DNA of 64,000 nucleotides from Sphingorhabdus pulchriflava (GTDB lineage: Bacteria; Pseudomonadota; Alphaproteobacteria; Sphingomonadales; Sphingomonadaceae). The position numbers and the translations under genes were made by a program. The notes under the pieces were generated by a model that worked only from the letters and a program-made list of their open reading frames with translations, was not told where the DNA came from and did not search any database. The stretch is taken from contig NZ_QRGP01000001.1 of NCBI RefSeq assembly GCF_003367235.1, positions 1,364,001 to 1,428,000 on the forward strand. The letters run 5' to 3'. Numbering within the stretch: the stretch's first letter is position 1; each line of letters opens with the position of its first letter. This document shows, piece by piece, positions 56,585 through 64,000 of the stretch.

Positions 56585-57310
56585 CTAGGCGCCAGTTTCC
56601 TCCCCTGCCCCATCATAGCGGATTTCCAGAAAACGACCGCGCGTTGCCAGCTTGTCGAGTTCGCCGCGGGCGATCTGACCGGTCATTGTTTCGATTTCGC
56701 GGTCGATCAGTTTCAACCCGTCGACAAGTTGCTGCTCGGGCGTCTTGCCGCCATTGTCCTGCCGCCTCAATGGTTCGGGGATGCGCTTATAGCCATTGAT
56801 CAGTTCGGGCAGATGTTCGCCCACCAGCTTGCGCACTTCGCGCGAGGCAGGATCGGTTTCGGCCAGCGTTTGCAATTGAGGCGCCAGCGCATCGAGCCGC
56901 AAGCCGATATTTTGCACCAACGGGATGGCGGGTGCGGGGAGAGCCGGGCGTTGCACCTCCAGCCAGATTTCTGTCTTGCCCGCGAGCGTGCCCAGATCGG
57001 TTTGGCGCAGAGACTCTGTGGTTGGCATCGGCATTTCGGGATAGCGCATCAGCGCATAAACCGCTGCAGCGCCCAGCACGCCGGTAATCATCACCCCCCA
57101 AAAGCCTATGCCATCCAGGATTGCGCCGATGATACCGGCCCCAATCAGCAACACCCCGACCGCTACGCCCGTTCGCGCTAATTTGCCGAAGAAATGCGCC
57201 CTGCGCAGCGCCCGCGACTTTGTCCCGATGGGCGGCCCCATGCGGACCCGTTTCAACGAACGGCGCGCGCTTTCGAGTATTTCATCCGACTGGGTAGCAG
57301 GGCTTACCAA
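56585..57310 (-). CDS. XpaC-like membrane protein paired with TelA
   Basis: 241 residues. Two membrane segments (about 45-65 and 70-90: GVAVGVLLIGAGIIGAILDG, VMITGVLGAAAVYAL) are followed by a helical C-terminal domain with GYKRIPEPLRRQDNGGKTPE. The arrangement fits XpaC (5-bromo-4-chloroindolyl phosphate hydrolysis family) proteins, which commonly sit beside telA. The gene begins three bases after telA. The assignment rests more on context and topology than on motifs. Confidence 0.6.
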   Translation of the reverse strand: MVSPATQSDEILESARRSLKRVRMGPPIGTKSRALRRAHFFGKLARTGVAVGVLLIGAGIIGAILDGIGFWGVMITGVLGAAAVYALMRYPEMPMPTTESLRQTDLGTLAGKTEIWLEVQRPALPAPAIPLVQNIGLRLDALAPQLQTLAETDPASREVRKLVGEHLPELINGYKRIPEPLRRQDNGGKTPEQQLVDGLKLIDREIETMTGQIARGELDKLATRGRFLEIRYDGAGEETGA

Positions 57311-57313
57311 GTT

Positions 57314-58525
57314 TTACGCCTCCAGCGAGCTCAACAGGTTGGTTTCGGTCGCGCCCAATTTGGCCTGCGCTGCACCTTCTGCACGCGCGATATAACCCTT
57401 CGATTTTTCGACTTCCTTTTCAAGTGCTTCGGACGTCTGCTTCATGCTTTCCAGCGCCTTGACCTTGAAGGTATCGATCGCGTCCATCGTGTCGTAGATA
57501 TTTTGGAACGCGCGGCTCAGCGTTTCGAGCGGAATGGTCGAAGCCGCTGCCTGTTCGTGGATGGCTGCCGTATTTTCGCGCAGCAGCTTGCCAGTGCTGT
57601 CGATGATATTGGCGGTCGTGGTGTTGAGGGCAGTAATCTGGCCGAGCACCAGACGCTGGTTGGTCATCGCCTGCGCAACCGTCACTGCCGTGCGCAAAGC
57701 ACCGACAGTGGTGGTCGACGCCCGATCGACGCCCTTTACCAGTTCGACATTGTTCTTCTTGACCAGGTCCATCGCCAGATAGCCCTGCACCGTCACAGCC
57801 ATTTGCGTCAGCAAATCCTGATGGCGCTGGCGGACGTAGAAGAGTGCGGTTTCTCGGATCGCCTTCGCCTTGGCTGGATCAGAAAGCTCCAGTTCAGCGG
57901 CCTTCTCCTCCAGCCGCCCGTCGAGCTGCTTCGATATCAGGATCATCTGCTCGAGCTTGCCCATCGCCTTCCACAGATTCTGCCGCTCAACGTCGATTGC
58001 AGCATTATCCATCAGTAACTCATCCTTGCCATTTGCAAGGCGGCCGAGGATCGAGCTGATATGGCCCTGCGCGCTCTGATAGCTGTCGAAATAGTTGCGC
58101 AGCTTGTTGCCCCAGGGGATGATGCCAAACAGCTTCTGCTTGGTCGTCAGGTTGCCGCGTTTAGACGGATCCAGATCTTCAACGGTACGACGCAGTTCGG
58201 CAAGGTCAGCACCGACGCCGGACGTTTCGTCCATCTGGCGGATCGGTCGATCGAGAAAGCGGTTCGATTGGCCGGCCGCCTCCATGATTTCCTTACGCCC
58301 CATATTGGTAAGCTGGTCAACGCGCTTGCCAAATTCCGGGCTGTTCACATCCTGCGCTAGCAGGTCGGCGATATAGCCTTCGACCTTTTCGGCGAGCTTT
58401 CCCTTTACCTCATCCTCAACCGGAACCAGCCCAACCGCCTTTTCGGCAGCGATCGGCGGCACCGGATCAGGCGGGGTGAGCTTCAGCTCGGTTTCGGTGG
58501 CAGTCAGGGTTTCATTGGTCGACAT
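57314..58525 (-). CDS. telA: Toxic anion resistance protein TelA
   Basis: 403 residues, helical throughout. The TelA family pattern is seen in NLTTKQKLFGIIPWGNKLRN, SYQSAQGHISSILGRLANGK and AMTNQRLVLGQITALNTTT. TelA proteins were linked to tellurite resistance and to tolerance of membrane-active agents; the mechanism is unknown. It is the first gene of a two-gene operon with the XpaC-like gene. A stem with an A/T loop (58606-58629) lies upstream, between it and the arylesterase gene. Confidence 0.92.
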   Translation of the reverse strand: MSTNETLTATETELKLTPPDPVPPIAAEKAVGLVPVEDEVKGKLAEKVEGYIADLLAQDVNSPEFGKRVDQLTNMGRKEIMEAAGQSNRFLDRPIRQMDETSGVGADLAELRRTVEDLDPSKRGNLTTKQKLFGIIPWGNKLRNYFDSYQSAQGHISSILGRLANGKDELLMDNAAIDVERQNLWKAMGKLEQMILISKQLDGRLEEKAAELELSDPAKAKAIRETALFYVRQRHQDLLTQMAVTVQGYLAMDLVKKNNVELVKGVDRASTTTVGALRTAVTVAQAMTNQRLVLGQITALNTTTANIIDSTGKLLRENTAAIHEQAAASTIPLETLSRAFQNIYDTMDAIDTFKVKALESMKQTSEALEKEVEKSKGYIARAEGAAQAKLGATETNLLSSLEA

Positions 58526-58605
58526 GGGGGTCGATCCTCCTCAGGCAATGATATCAGGGGATAAATGGAACGCAGTTATTGCGATTTCAAGCAAATCCGG
58601 TCTTT

Positions 58606-58629
58606 GGTGTGTTATTTTTTTAATACACC
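58606..58629. repeat. Stem-loop downstream of the arylesterase gene
   Basis: GGTGTGTTA (58606-58614) and TAATACACC (58621-58629) form a nine-pair stem with one wobble around six T. It lies eight bases past the esterase stop and about 80 bases upstream of telA. It has no flanking T-run on the minus strand, so it is a weak terminator at best. Confidence 0.4.
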
Positions 58630-58636
58630 TGTTGAA

Positions 58637-59332
58637 TCAGGGCTGGAGCGCCTTTTCGACAAGAGGCGCAAGGCCGTCGACGACCTTCGCCACACCTTGC
58701 GCGTTGGGGTGAATATTATCGGGCAACATCAGCTTGGGATCGGCAACCACACCGTCGAGGAAAAAGGGATAAAGCGGCGCGCCATATTGCTTCGCCAGCT
58801 TGGGAAAGATCGGGTTGAAAGCGTTCGCATAATCGGGCCCCAAATTGGGGGCTGCGAGCATCCCCGTAAGCACCACATCGATGTCGCGTTTCTTGAGTTC
58901 GTCGAGCATGGCCTTTAGGTTCGCCTCAGTTTCCTTGGGCTGAATACCGCGCAACATGTCGTTTCCGCCCAGCCCTAACACTACCAGATCAGGCTTCTTT
59001 TCCAGATTATCGAGCACAAAGGTCAGGCGTTGCTTGCCCGCTGCAGTGGTGTCTCCCGACACCCCAGCATTGTGCACGCGCGCTTTTATGCCGGCCTTTT
59101 CGAGCGCGACTTGAAGCTGCGGTGCGAGCCCTTCCGTCGGACCGAGACGATACCCCGCATACAGGCTGTCCCCAAAGGCAACGATAAGCTTGTCATATTG
59201 TATAGCTTCCGCCTTGGCAGGTGCATTTTGTGCTGTTTCTTCCTTGGGCACGGTTACGGGTGAAGACCCGCATGCAGCAAGGGCTTGGACAAGCAGTAAG
59301 GCCACACCATATAGGGCAAAATTCGTCTTCAT
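58637..59332 (-). CDS. tesA: SGNH-family arylesterase / TesA-like lipoprotein
   Basis: 231 residues with a lipoprotein signal (LLVQALAAC lipobox), then an SGNH hydrolase domain: IVAFGDSLYAGYRL (block I Ser, about residue 55), NAGVSGDTTAAG (Gly), GLGGNDMLRG (Asn) and DNIHPNAQG (Asp, His). TesA-type enzymes hydrolyse thioesters and esters in the periplasm. The divergent ABC transporter pair 12 bases away is the same neighbourhood as tesA-ybbA-ybbP in E. coli, which supports the name. Confidence 0.9.
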   Translation of the reverse strand: MKTNFALYGVALLLVQALAACGSSPVTVPKEETAQNAPAKAEAIQYDKLIVAFGDSLYAGYRLGPTEGLAPQLQVALEKAGIKARVHNAGVSGDTTAAGKQRLTFVLDNLEKKPDLVVLGLGGNDMLRGIQPKETEANLKAMLDELKKRDIDVVLTGMLAAPNLGPDYANAFNPIFPKLAKQYGAPLYPFFLDGVVADPKLMLPDNIHPNAQGVAKVVDGLAPLVEKALQP

Positions 59333-59344
59333 AAGGAACTCTCC

Positions 59345-60046
59345 TTGTCCGCATCAAAATCTGACGCGCCCGATATGGCGATACGGGCGTCGAATGTCAC
59401 CCTCACGCTTGGCGCCAGCGATGCGCCGGTTTCGATTTTGCGCGGAGTGGACCTTGAGGTGCCCTATGGCGTCAGCGTTGCACTGCTTGGGCCTTCGGGT
59501 TCTGGTAAGAGCTCCCTGATGGCGGTGTTGGCGGGGCTGGAGAGGGCCAGTGGTGGTTCAGTTGTGGTCGATGGCCTTAATTTTACTGAACTGGACGAGG
59601 ATGAACTGGCGCGGGCACGACGCGGACGCATCGGCATTGTGTTGCAGGCTTTTCACCTGCTGCCCACAATGACTGCGCTGGAAAATGTCGCCGTGCCAAT
59701 GGAGCTTGCCGGCATAGACGATCCTTTCGGACGTGCGGCCAAGGAATTGGAAGCGGTCGGCCTCGGTCACCGCCTCGCCCATTATCCCTCGCAGCTATCA
59801 GGCGGTGAACAGCAGCGCGTGGCGATCGCGCGGGCGATGGCCGCAGCTCCCAAGATCATCTTCGCCGATGAACCTACCGGCAATCTCGATGGCTCAACGG
59901 GCTCATCGATAATCGACCTGTTGTTTGAACGGCGGGCCGCGCTCGGAGCGACACTGCTGATCATCACCCATGATCCAGCCTTGGCCGCACGTTGTGATCG
60001 CGTAATCGCCATGCAGGATGGCCATGTGGTGGAGAGCGCCGCTTGA
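59345..60046 (+). CDS. ABC transporter ATP-binding protein (YbbA/LolD-like)
   Basis: 233 residues from TTG 59345, with AAGGA seven bases upstream; ATG 59375 is in frame but lacks a ribosome site. Walker A LLGPSGSGKSSLM (about 46-58), Q-loop VLQAFHLLPTMTA, signature LSGGEQQRVAIARAM and Walker B IIFADEPTGNLDG. It powers the large permease encoded next, which it overlaps by four bases. The pair matches YbbA-YbbP and is likely involved in envelope lipid handling. Confidence 0.93.
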   Translation: MSASKSDAPDMAIRASNVTLTLGASDAPVSILRGVDLEVPYGVSVALLGPSGSGKSSLMAVLAGLERASGGSVVVDGLNFTELDEDELARARRGRIGIVLQAFHLLPTMTALENVAVPMELAGIDDPFGRAAKELEAVGLGHRLAHYPSQLSGGEQQRVAIARAMAAAPKIIFADEPTGNLDGSTGSSIIDLLFERRAALGATLLIITHDPALAARCDRVIAMQDGHVVESAA

Positions 60047-62550
60047 GCCTCTCGCTGGCCAGCCTATGGCGCATAGCCCGCCGCGACCTTTCAGCCCGCA
60101 TCCGCGGATTACGTTTGCTAGCGGTTTGCCTTTTCCTCGGCGTTGCCACGCTGGCAGCCATTGGCAGCCTGACATCAAGCATCACCGAGGAGTTGTCACG
60201 CCGCGGCCAGACCATCCTTGGCGGCGATATCGAAATCGGCATCGCCCAGCGCGAAGCGAGTGAGGCTGAGTTGAAGGCCTTTGCGGCGGTCGGGACAGTC
60301 TCGGAAACGGTCCGCCTGCGCGCCATGGCGATCGGCCCGGAAGGCAGCGACAGCGTGCTTGCCGAGTTGAAATCCGTAGACAATGCCTATCCGCTTTATG
60401 GCAAGTTTCTGTTGCAAGGCGGTAAAGTCGCATCCGCACCGGCACGCGGTGAAATCTATATTGGCGAAGCCCTGGCCGATCGCTTCAACTTAGCGAATGG
60501 CGGCGCTGTCCGATTTGGCGAAGCCAGTTTCAAGGTAAGCGGGATCATCGCGGAGGAACCTGATCGACTTGGCGAGGGCTTCACATTGGGGCCTGTGGCA
60601 ATCGTCGCGCCGGATTCGCTTGACGATACAAAGCTCATCCAGCCCGGCAGCATGTTCGAAAGCAAGTACCGCATCAAATTGCTGGCAAGCGCGGACCCGG
60701 AAGCGGTCGCCAAATCGCTCGAAAAGCAATTTCCATCTGCCGCTTGGGACATCACCGACCGTTCGAACGGTGCACCTGGCACACGTCGTTTCATCGAACG
60801 CATGGGGCAGTTTCTGACTCTCGTCGGCCTTGCTGCATTGGTGATTGCGGGCATCGGTGTGGGTAACGGCGTGGGCAGCTATCTGGAAAGCAAACGCCCG
60901 GGCATCGCCACGCTGAAGGTCACCGGCGCGGATAGCGGCATTATTTTCCGCATCTATATGCTTCAGATTTTCGCAGTGGCGATTGCGGCCATCGTTGTCG
61001 GGCTTGCGGTAGGCAGTGTCATGCCGATGGCGATAGGCTGGGTAGCAGGCGATATCCTGCCGGTTGCGCCCGGTTTCACCCTGCACCCCCTGCCTCTCAT
61101 CATTAGCGCGATTTACGGTCTGCTGATTGCCTTCGCCTTCGCTCTCCCTCCCCTCGCCCGTGCCCGCACCGTGCCCGCCGCCGGATTGTACCGTTCGGTC
61201 GTCGAAGGCGCCAAACGCATCGACCGCCGTACAGCCATCTGGGTAACAGCTTGCATTGTAGCGATAGTGGCACTGGCGGTCGGAACCGCCCGCGAACCGA
61301 TTTTCTCGTTGGGCTTCATTGGCGCGGCTTTCGCCTTACTGCTGCTGCTTGGGGCGATTGCCTGGGTAATGCGGGCGGTCGCGTTGCGCATACCCCGCCC
61401 CAAGGCCCCATTGCCGCGTTTGGCTCTTACCAACCTGCATCGCCCAGGATCGCACACACAGGCGCTGGTGATCGCGCTGGGGCTTGGCCTCACCCTGTTC
61501 GTTACGCTGGCGGCGATCCAGACCAGCATCAACAACGAAATCCAGAACAGCGTCCCCGAACGCGCCCCGAGCTTTTTCGCGCTCGATATCCCGCGCGAGC
61601 GGACGGAAGAATTCTCGGCGATGGTCCGCAAGGAAGCGCCTGATGCCGAAATCAACCTCATCCCCTCCTTGCGCGGTACCATCGTCGAATTCGGCGAGCA
61701 GCGTGTCGATCAACTTGAAGAACTTCCCGAAGGCGCTTGGGTGCTCAACGGCGACCGGGGCCTGACTTACAGTCCCATTGTTCCAGAAGGCAGCGAGGTT
61801 ATCGCGGGCGAATGGTGGCCAGCTGACTATAAAGGTCCAGCTTTGGTGTCGCTCGACGTGCGCGTGGCGGAGTCACTCAACGTCGGCGTTGGCGACAGCT
61901 TAACCGTCAGCGTCCTCGGCGTCGAAATCCCCACCAAAATCGCATCGTTACGCGAAGTGAAGTGGGAGAATTTCGGGCTCAACTATGCGCTGGTTTTCTC
62001 ACCCGGCACCTTCGATGCCGCGCCGCATAGCATGGTCGCGACACTGACGGTTCCGGCCAAGGCCGAACGCGCACTGGCCAAATCGATACCACCCGCCTTC
62101 CCGTCTTCCTCGTTGATCGAGGTCGGAGAAGTTGTGAGCCAGGTAACGGTCTTATTGCAGCAAATGGCGCAGGCGATCGCGGCCGCAGCTTCCATCGCCA
62201 TTCTTGCCGGCATTGCCGTGCTCGTCGGCGCAATTGCTGCAGCCCGGCAGAGCCGCGTTTACGACAGCGTCATCATGAAGCTGCTCGGTGCGACGCGGCG
62301 GCAGATATTGGGTGCGCAGGCGCTGGAATATGCGATTCTCGCTGTCGTGCTCGGTCTTGTCGCGCTGGCGCTTGGGCTGGGTGCGGGCTGGTATGTGATT
62401 GTGCAAATCTTCGATTTCACCTTCGCCCCGGACCCTGCGACGCTGGCGTGGACGCTGATCGGCGGCGCCGGACTTACCTTTGCGCTGGGTATGCTAGGCT
62501 CCTTGCCAATATTGGCCGCACGTCCCGCCGAAGCGCTCAGGAACCTCTAG
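60043..62550 (+). CDS. ABC transporter permease of the FtsX/YbbP type
   Basis: 835 residues from TTG 60043, overlapping the ATPase stop (TTGA). The layout is one N-terminal membrane segment (about 18-40), a MacB-like periplasmic domain (40-240), FtsX four-helix unit, a second periplasmic region (about 505-680), and a closing FtsX unit with YDSVIMKLLGATRRQILGAQ (about 740-760). This matches YbbP (about 800 residues). The 3' end overlaps the transporter gene on the other strand by 14 bases. Confidence 0.92.
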   Translation: MSLSLASLWRIARRDLSARIRGLRLLAVCLFLGVATLAAIGSLTSSITEELSRRGQTILGGDIEIGIAQREASEAELKAFAAVGTVSETVRLRAMAIGPEGSDSVLAELKSVDNAYPLYGKFLLQGGKVASAPARGEIYIGEALADRFNLANGGAVRFGEASFKVSGIIAEEPDRLGEGFTLGPVAIVAPDSLDDTKLIQPGSMFESKYRIKLLASADPEAVAKSLEKQFPSAAWDITDRSNGAPGTRRFIERMGQFLTLVGLAALVIAGIGVGNGVGSYLESKRPGIATLKVTGADSGIIFRIYMLQIFAVAIAAIVVGLAVGSVMPMAIGWVAGDILPVAPGFTLHPLPLIISAIYGLLIAFAFALPPLARARTVPAAGLYRSVVEGAKRIDRRTAIWVTACIVAIVALAVGTAREPIFSLGFIGAAFALLLLLGAIAWVMRAVALRIPRPKAPLPRLALTNLHRPGSHTQALVIALGLGLTLFVTLAAIQTSINNEIQNSVPERAPSFFALDIPRERTEEFSAMVRKEAPDAEINLIPSLRGTIVEFGEQRVDQLEELPEGAWVLNGDRGLTYSPIVPEGSEVIAGEWWPADYKGPALVSLDVRVAESLNVGVGDSLTVSVLGVEIPTKIASLREVKWENFGLNYALVFSPGTFDAAPHSMVATLTVPAKAERALAKSIPPAFPSSSLIEVGEVVSQVTVLLQQMAQAIAAAASIAILAGIAVLVGAIAAARQSRVYDSVIMKLLGATRRQILGAQALEYAILAVVLGLVALALGLGAGWYVIVQIFDFTFAPDPATLAWTLIGGAGLTFALGMLGSLPILAARPAEALRNL

Positions 62551-63529
62551 CCAAGCGCGCCGCCAGCGGTGCAGACAGCAGCAATTGCGCCATATGATAG
62601 ATGATGGCGGGCAGCACGATCAGCCCAGCTGAAGCACCAAACAGGATCGCGGCCATCGGCGCCCCGGTCGCAATGCTCTTTTGCGCACCGGCGAAAACAA
62701 GGCTGACACGATCCGCGCGATCCAGCCCTAACACGCCTCCGAAAAACCACGCCCCTGCAAAGGCAAAAGCCAGCAGCACGCCAAGCAATGCGCATAGCGC
62801 GGCCATTGTCCCCAAATCGAGCGCAGACAGGCTGCCCGAATTCACAGCCCCGGCGAAGGCAACATAGACCGCGATCAGGATCACCAGTCTGTCAAAGAAC
62901 GACAGCATCGCCTTTTGTCGATGTGCCCAACCGCCGAGCCAGCCCTGCGCTATCTGGCCAAGGGCAAAGGGCAATAGCAACATGGTTGCGATGCGGATGA
63001 TCGTATCGCTTCCAATTGTCACGCCGGATGCTGCTCCCAGCACCAGAGCGACCAGCGCCGGTGTCAAAATAATACCCGAAAGGTTAGATAGCGCCGCGCC
63101 TACCACCGACGCTGCCACATTGCCGCCACCCATAGAGCTGTAACTGATCGCCGACTGCACCGTTGATGGCAGCATCGCACAATACACCAATCCCGTCGCC
63201 AAAGCAGCAGGCAGCATCCACCCTGCTCCCTTCGCGAGCGCCAACCCGGCCAGCGGCAGGACAACAAAACTGAAGGACAGCATCGCCCCCTGTACTTTCC
63301 AGCTACGGGCCGCCTTGACCACTTCGTGACGCGGCAGCCGCAATCCGTGAAGGAAAAACAGCGCGAATATACTGACGAAACTAACATCTTGCGCAATCGC
63401 CAACCCCCGCCCCGACACTGGCAGCAGCCAGCCAAGCAGCACCGCGGCCAGAAGCAGGAGCACAAAGCGGTCGGGGATCAGGCGTGAAATCATGGCGATG
63501 CGCATAGCAATCCTTGCCGCAGTGCACAA
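62537..63529 (-). CDS. SBF-like (bile acid:sodium symporter family) transporter
   Basis: 330 residues if the first codon at 63529 is used; the ATGs eight and 12 codons later (63505, 63493) are as likely. Nine or ten membrane segments are visible. ALFFLHGLRLPRHEV, MLPSTVQSAISYSSMGGGNV and VSLVFAGAQKSIATGAPMAA are characteristic of the SBF-like group (PF13593, YfeH type). The substrate is unknown. Its 3' end overlaps the ybbP-like permease gene by 14 bases in convergent orientation. Confidence 0.88.
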   Translation of the reverse strand: MCTAARIAMRIAMISRLIPDRFVLLLLAAVLLGWLLPVSGRGLAIAQDVSFVSIFALFFLHGLRLPRHEVVKAARSWKVQGAMLSFSFVVLPLAGLALAKGAGWMLPAALATGLVYCAMLPSTVQSAISYSSMGGGNVAASVVGAALSNLSGIILTPALVALVLGAASGVTIGSDTIIRIATMLLLPFALGQIAQGWLGGWAHRQKAMLSFFDRLVILIAVYVAFAGAVNSGSLSALDLGTMAALCALLGVLLAFAFAGAWFFGGVLGLDRADRVSLVFAGAQKSIATGAPMAAILFGASAGLIVLPAIIYHMAQLLLSAPLAARLARGS

Positions 63530-63592
63530 ACTAAGCTAAGGGCCCGCGCAATTGACGGTGCCTGTGCACCGCACTCCCAAAAGGCTAGATAA

Positions 63593-64000
63593 ATGTCCCT
63601 GCGTAATATCGCCATCATCGCGCACGTCGATCATGGCAAAACCACCCTCGTTGACCAGCTTTTCCGCCAGTCGGGCACCTTTCGCGACAACCAGCGCGTC
63701 GAAGAGCGGGCGATGGATTCGAACGATCTGGAAAAGGAACGCGGGATCACGATTCTGGCGAAATGCACCAGCGTCGAATGGGAAGGCACGCGGATCAATA
63801 TTGTTGATACGCCGGGCCACGCCGACTTTGGTGGCGAAGTAGAGCGTATCCTGAGCATGGTCGACGGTGTCATCCTGCTGGTCGATTCGTCCGAAGGCGC
63901 GATGCCGCAGACCAAGTTCGTCACCGGCAAAGCGCTCGCATTGGGCCTGCGCCCGATCGTCGTGGTCAACAAGGTCGATCGCCCTGATGAACGTATCCAG
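63593..64000 (+). CDS. typA: Ribosome-binding GTPase TypA/BipA, N-terminal part
   Basis: 136 residues are visible before the window ends. It starts [20 protein letters not shown] (G1), then [17 protein letters not shown] (G2), [17 protein letters not shown] (G3) and VVVNKVDRP (G4), all as in TypA/BipA rather than EF-G or LepA. TypA assists 50S assembly and stress growth. The 63 bases between it and the SBF-like transporter must hold both promoters. Confidence 0.93.
   Translation, partial: MSLRNIAIIAHVDHGKTTLVDQLFRQSGTFRDNQRVEERAMDSNDLEKERGITILAKCTSVEWEGTRINIVDTPGHADFGGEVERILSMVDGVILLVDSSEGAMPQTKFVTGKALALGLRPIVVVNKVDRPDERIQ

Overview
The window is chromosomal DNA of an alphaproteobacterium of the order Sphingomonadales (Sphingopyxis/Sphingorhabdus-like). 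This is inferred from gene content and order, from small exported proteins of a sphingomonad type, and from the cell-envelope cluster, which lacks lpxD, lpxA and lpxB. That absence fits a lineage that carries glycosphingolipids instead of lipopolysaccharide. No rRNA, insertion sequence, prophage or CRISPR array was seen. Genes are dense, often overlap by 1-11 bases, and most of the window is core genome.

Layout. 1-167: start of an exported protein (minus). 310-4105: MerR regulator, acyl-CoA dehydrogenase and phospholipase D-like enzyme as one minus operon, with a palindromic operator inside the promoter spacer. 4207-5790: two divergent L,D-transpeptidases. 5794-8208: sodC, serB and miaA; the start codons of serB and miaA overlap on opposite strands. 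8292-11635: ilvB-ilvN-ilvC with a strong terminator. 11714-13779: YceI protein, acetyltransferase, nitronate monooxygenase. 13841-15662: leuA behind a leucine-rich leader peptide and attenuator. 15721-16984: a possible accessory pair (AHH nuclease and unknown protein). 17064-18992: kup. 19129-23936: ccmCDEFGHI for cytochrome c maturation, including a 43-residue ccmD. 23995-25516: leucine dehydrogenase, tRNA-His, rpmE.

25623-36612 is the conserved cluster rpsB-tsf-pyrH-frr-uppS-cdsA-dxr-rseP-bamA-skp-fabZ, read on the minus strand. It links translation, nucleotide supply, isoprenoid and phospholipid synthesis and outer-membrane assembly. 36827-40219 holds a DUF4189 protein, an acyl-CoA synthetase and an exported small protein. 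40226-48372: M20 peptidase, a small membrane protein behind a LexA-type box, HU, lon with a heat-shock-type promoter, ybaB, dnaX and an amidase. 48828-53770: rne, an M48 protease and a DsbA-like protein. 53771-55657: ppx and rlmE. 55818: tRNA-Gln. 56065-58525: exported protein, then XpaC-like and TelA. 58637-62550: arylesterase divergent from an ABC ATPase-permease pair (the tesA-ybbA-ybbP arrangement). 62537-64000: SBF-like transporter and the start of typA/bipA.

The most promising undescribed item is the 83-residue single-pass membrane protein at 41811-42062. Its promoter region carries GAAC-N7-GAAC, the alphaproteobacterial LexA box, so it is a candidate SOS-induced protein, possibly a division inhibitor. 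Next are the leuA attenuator with its unannotated leader peptide, the AHH nuclease pair, and several structured or palindromic non-coding elements near rne, tsf and the leucine dehydrogenase gene.
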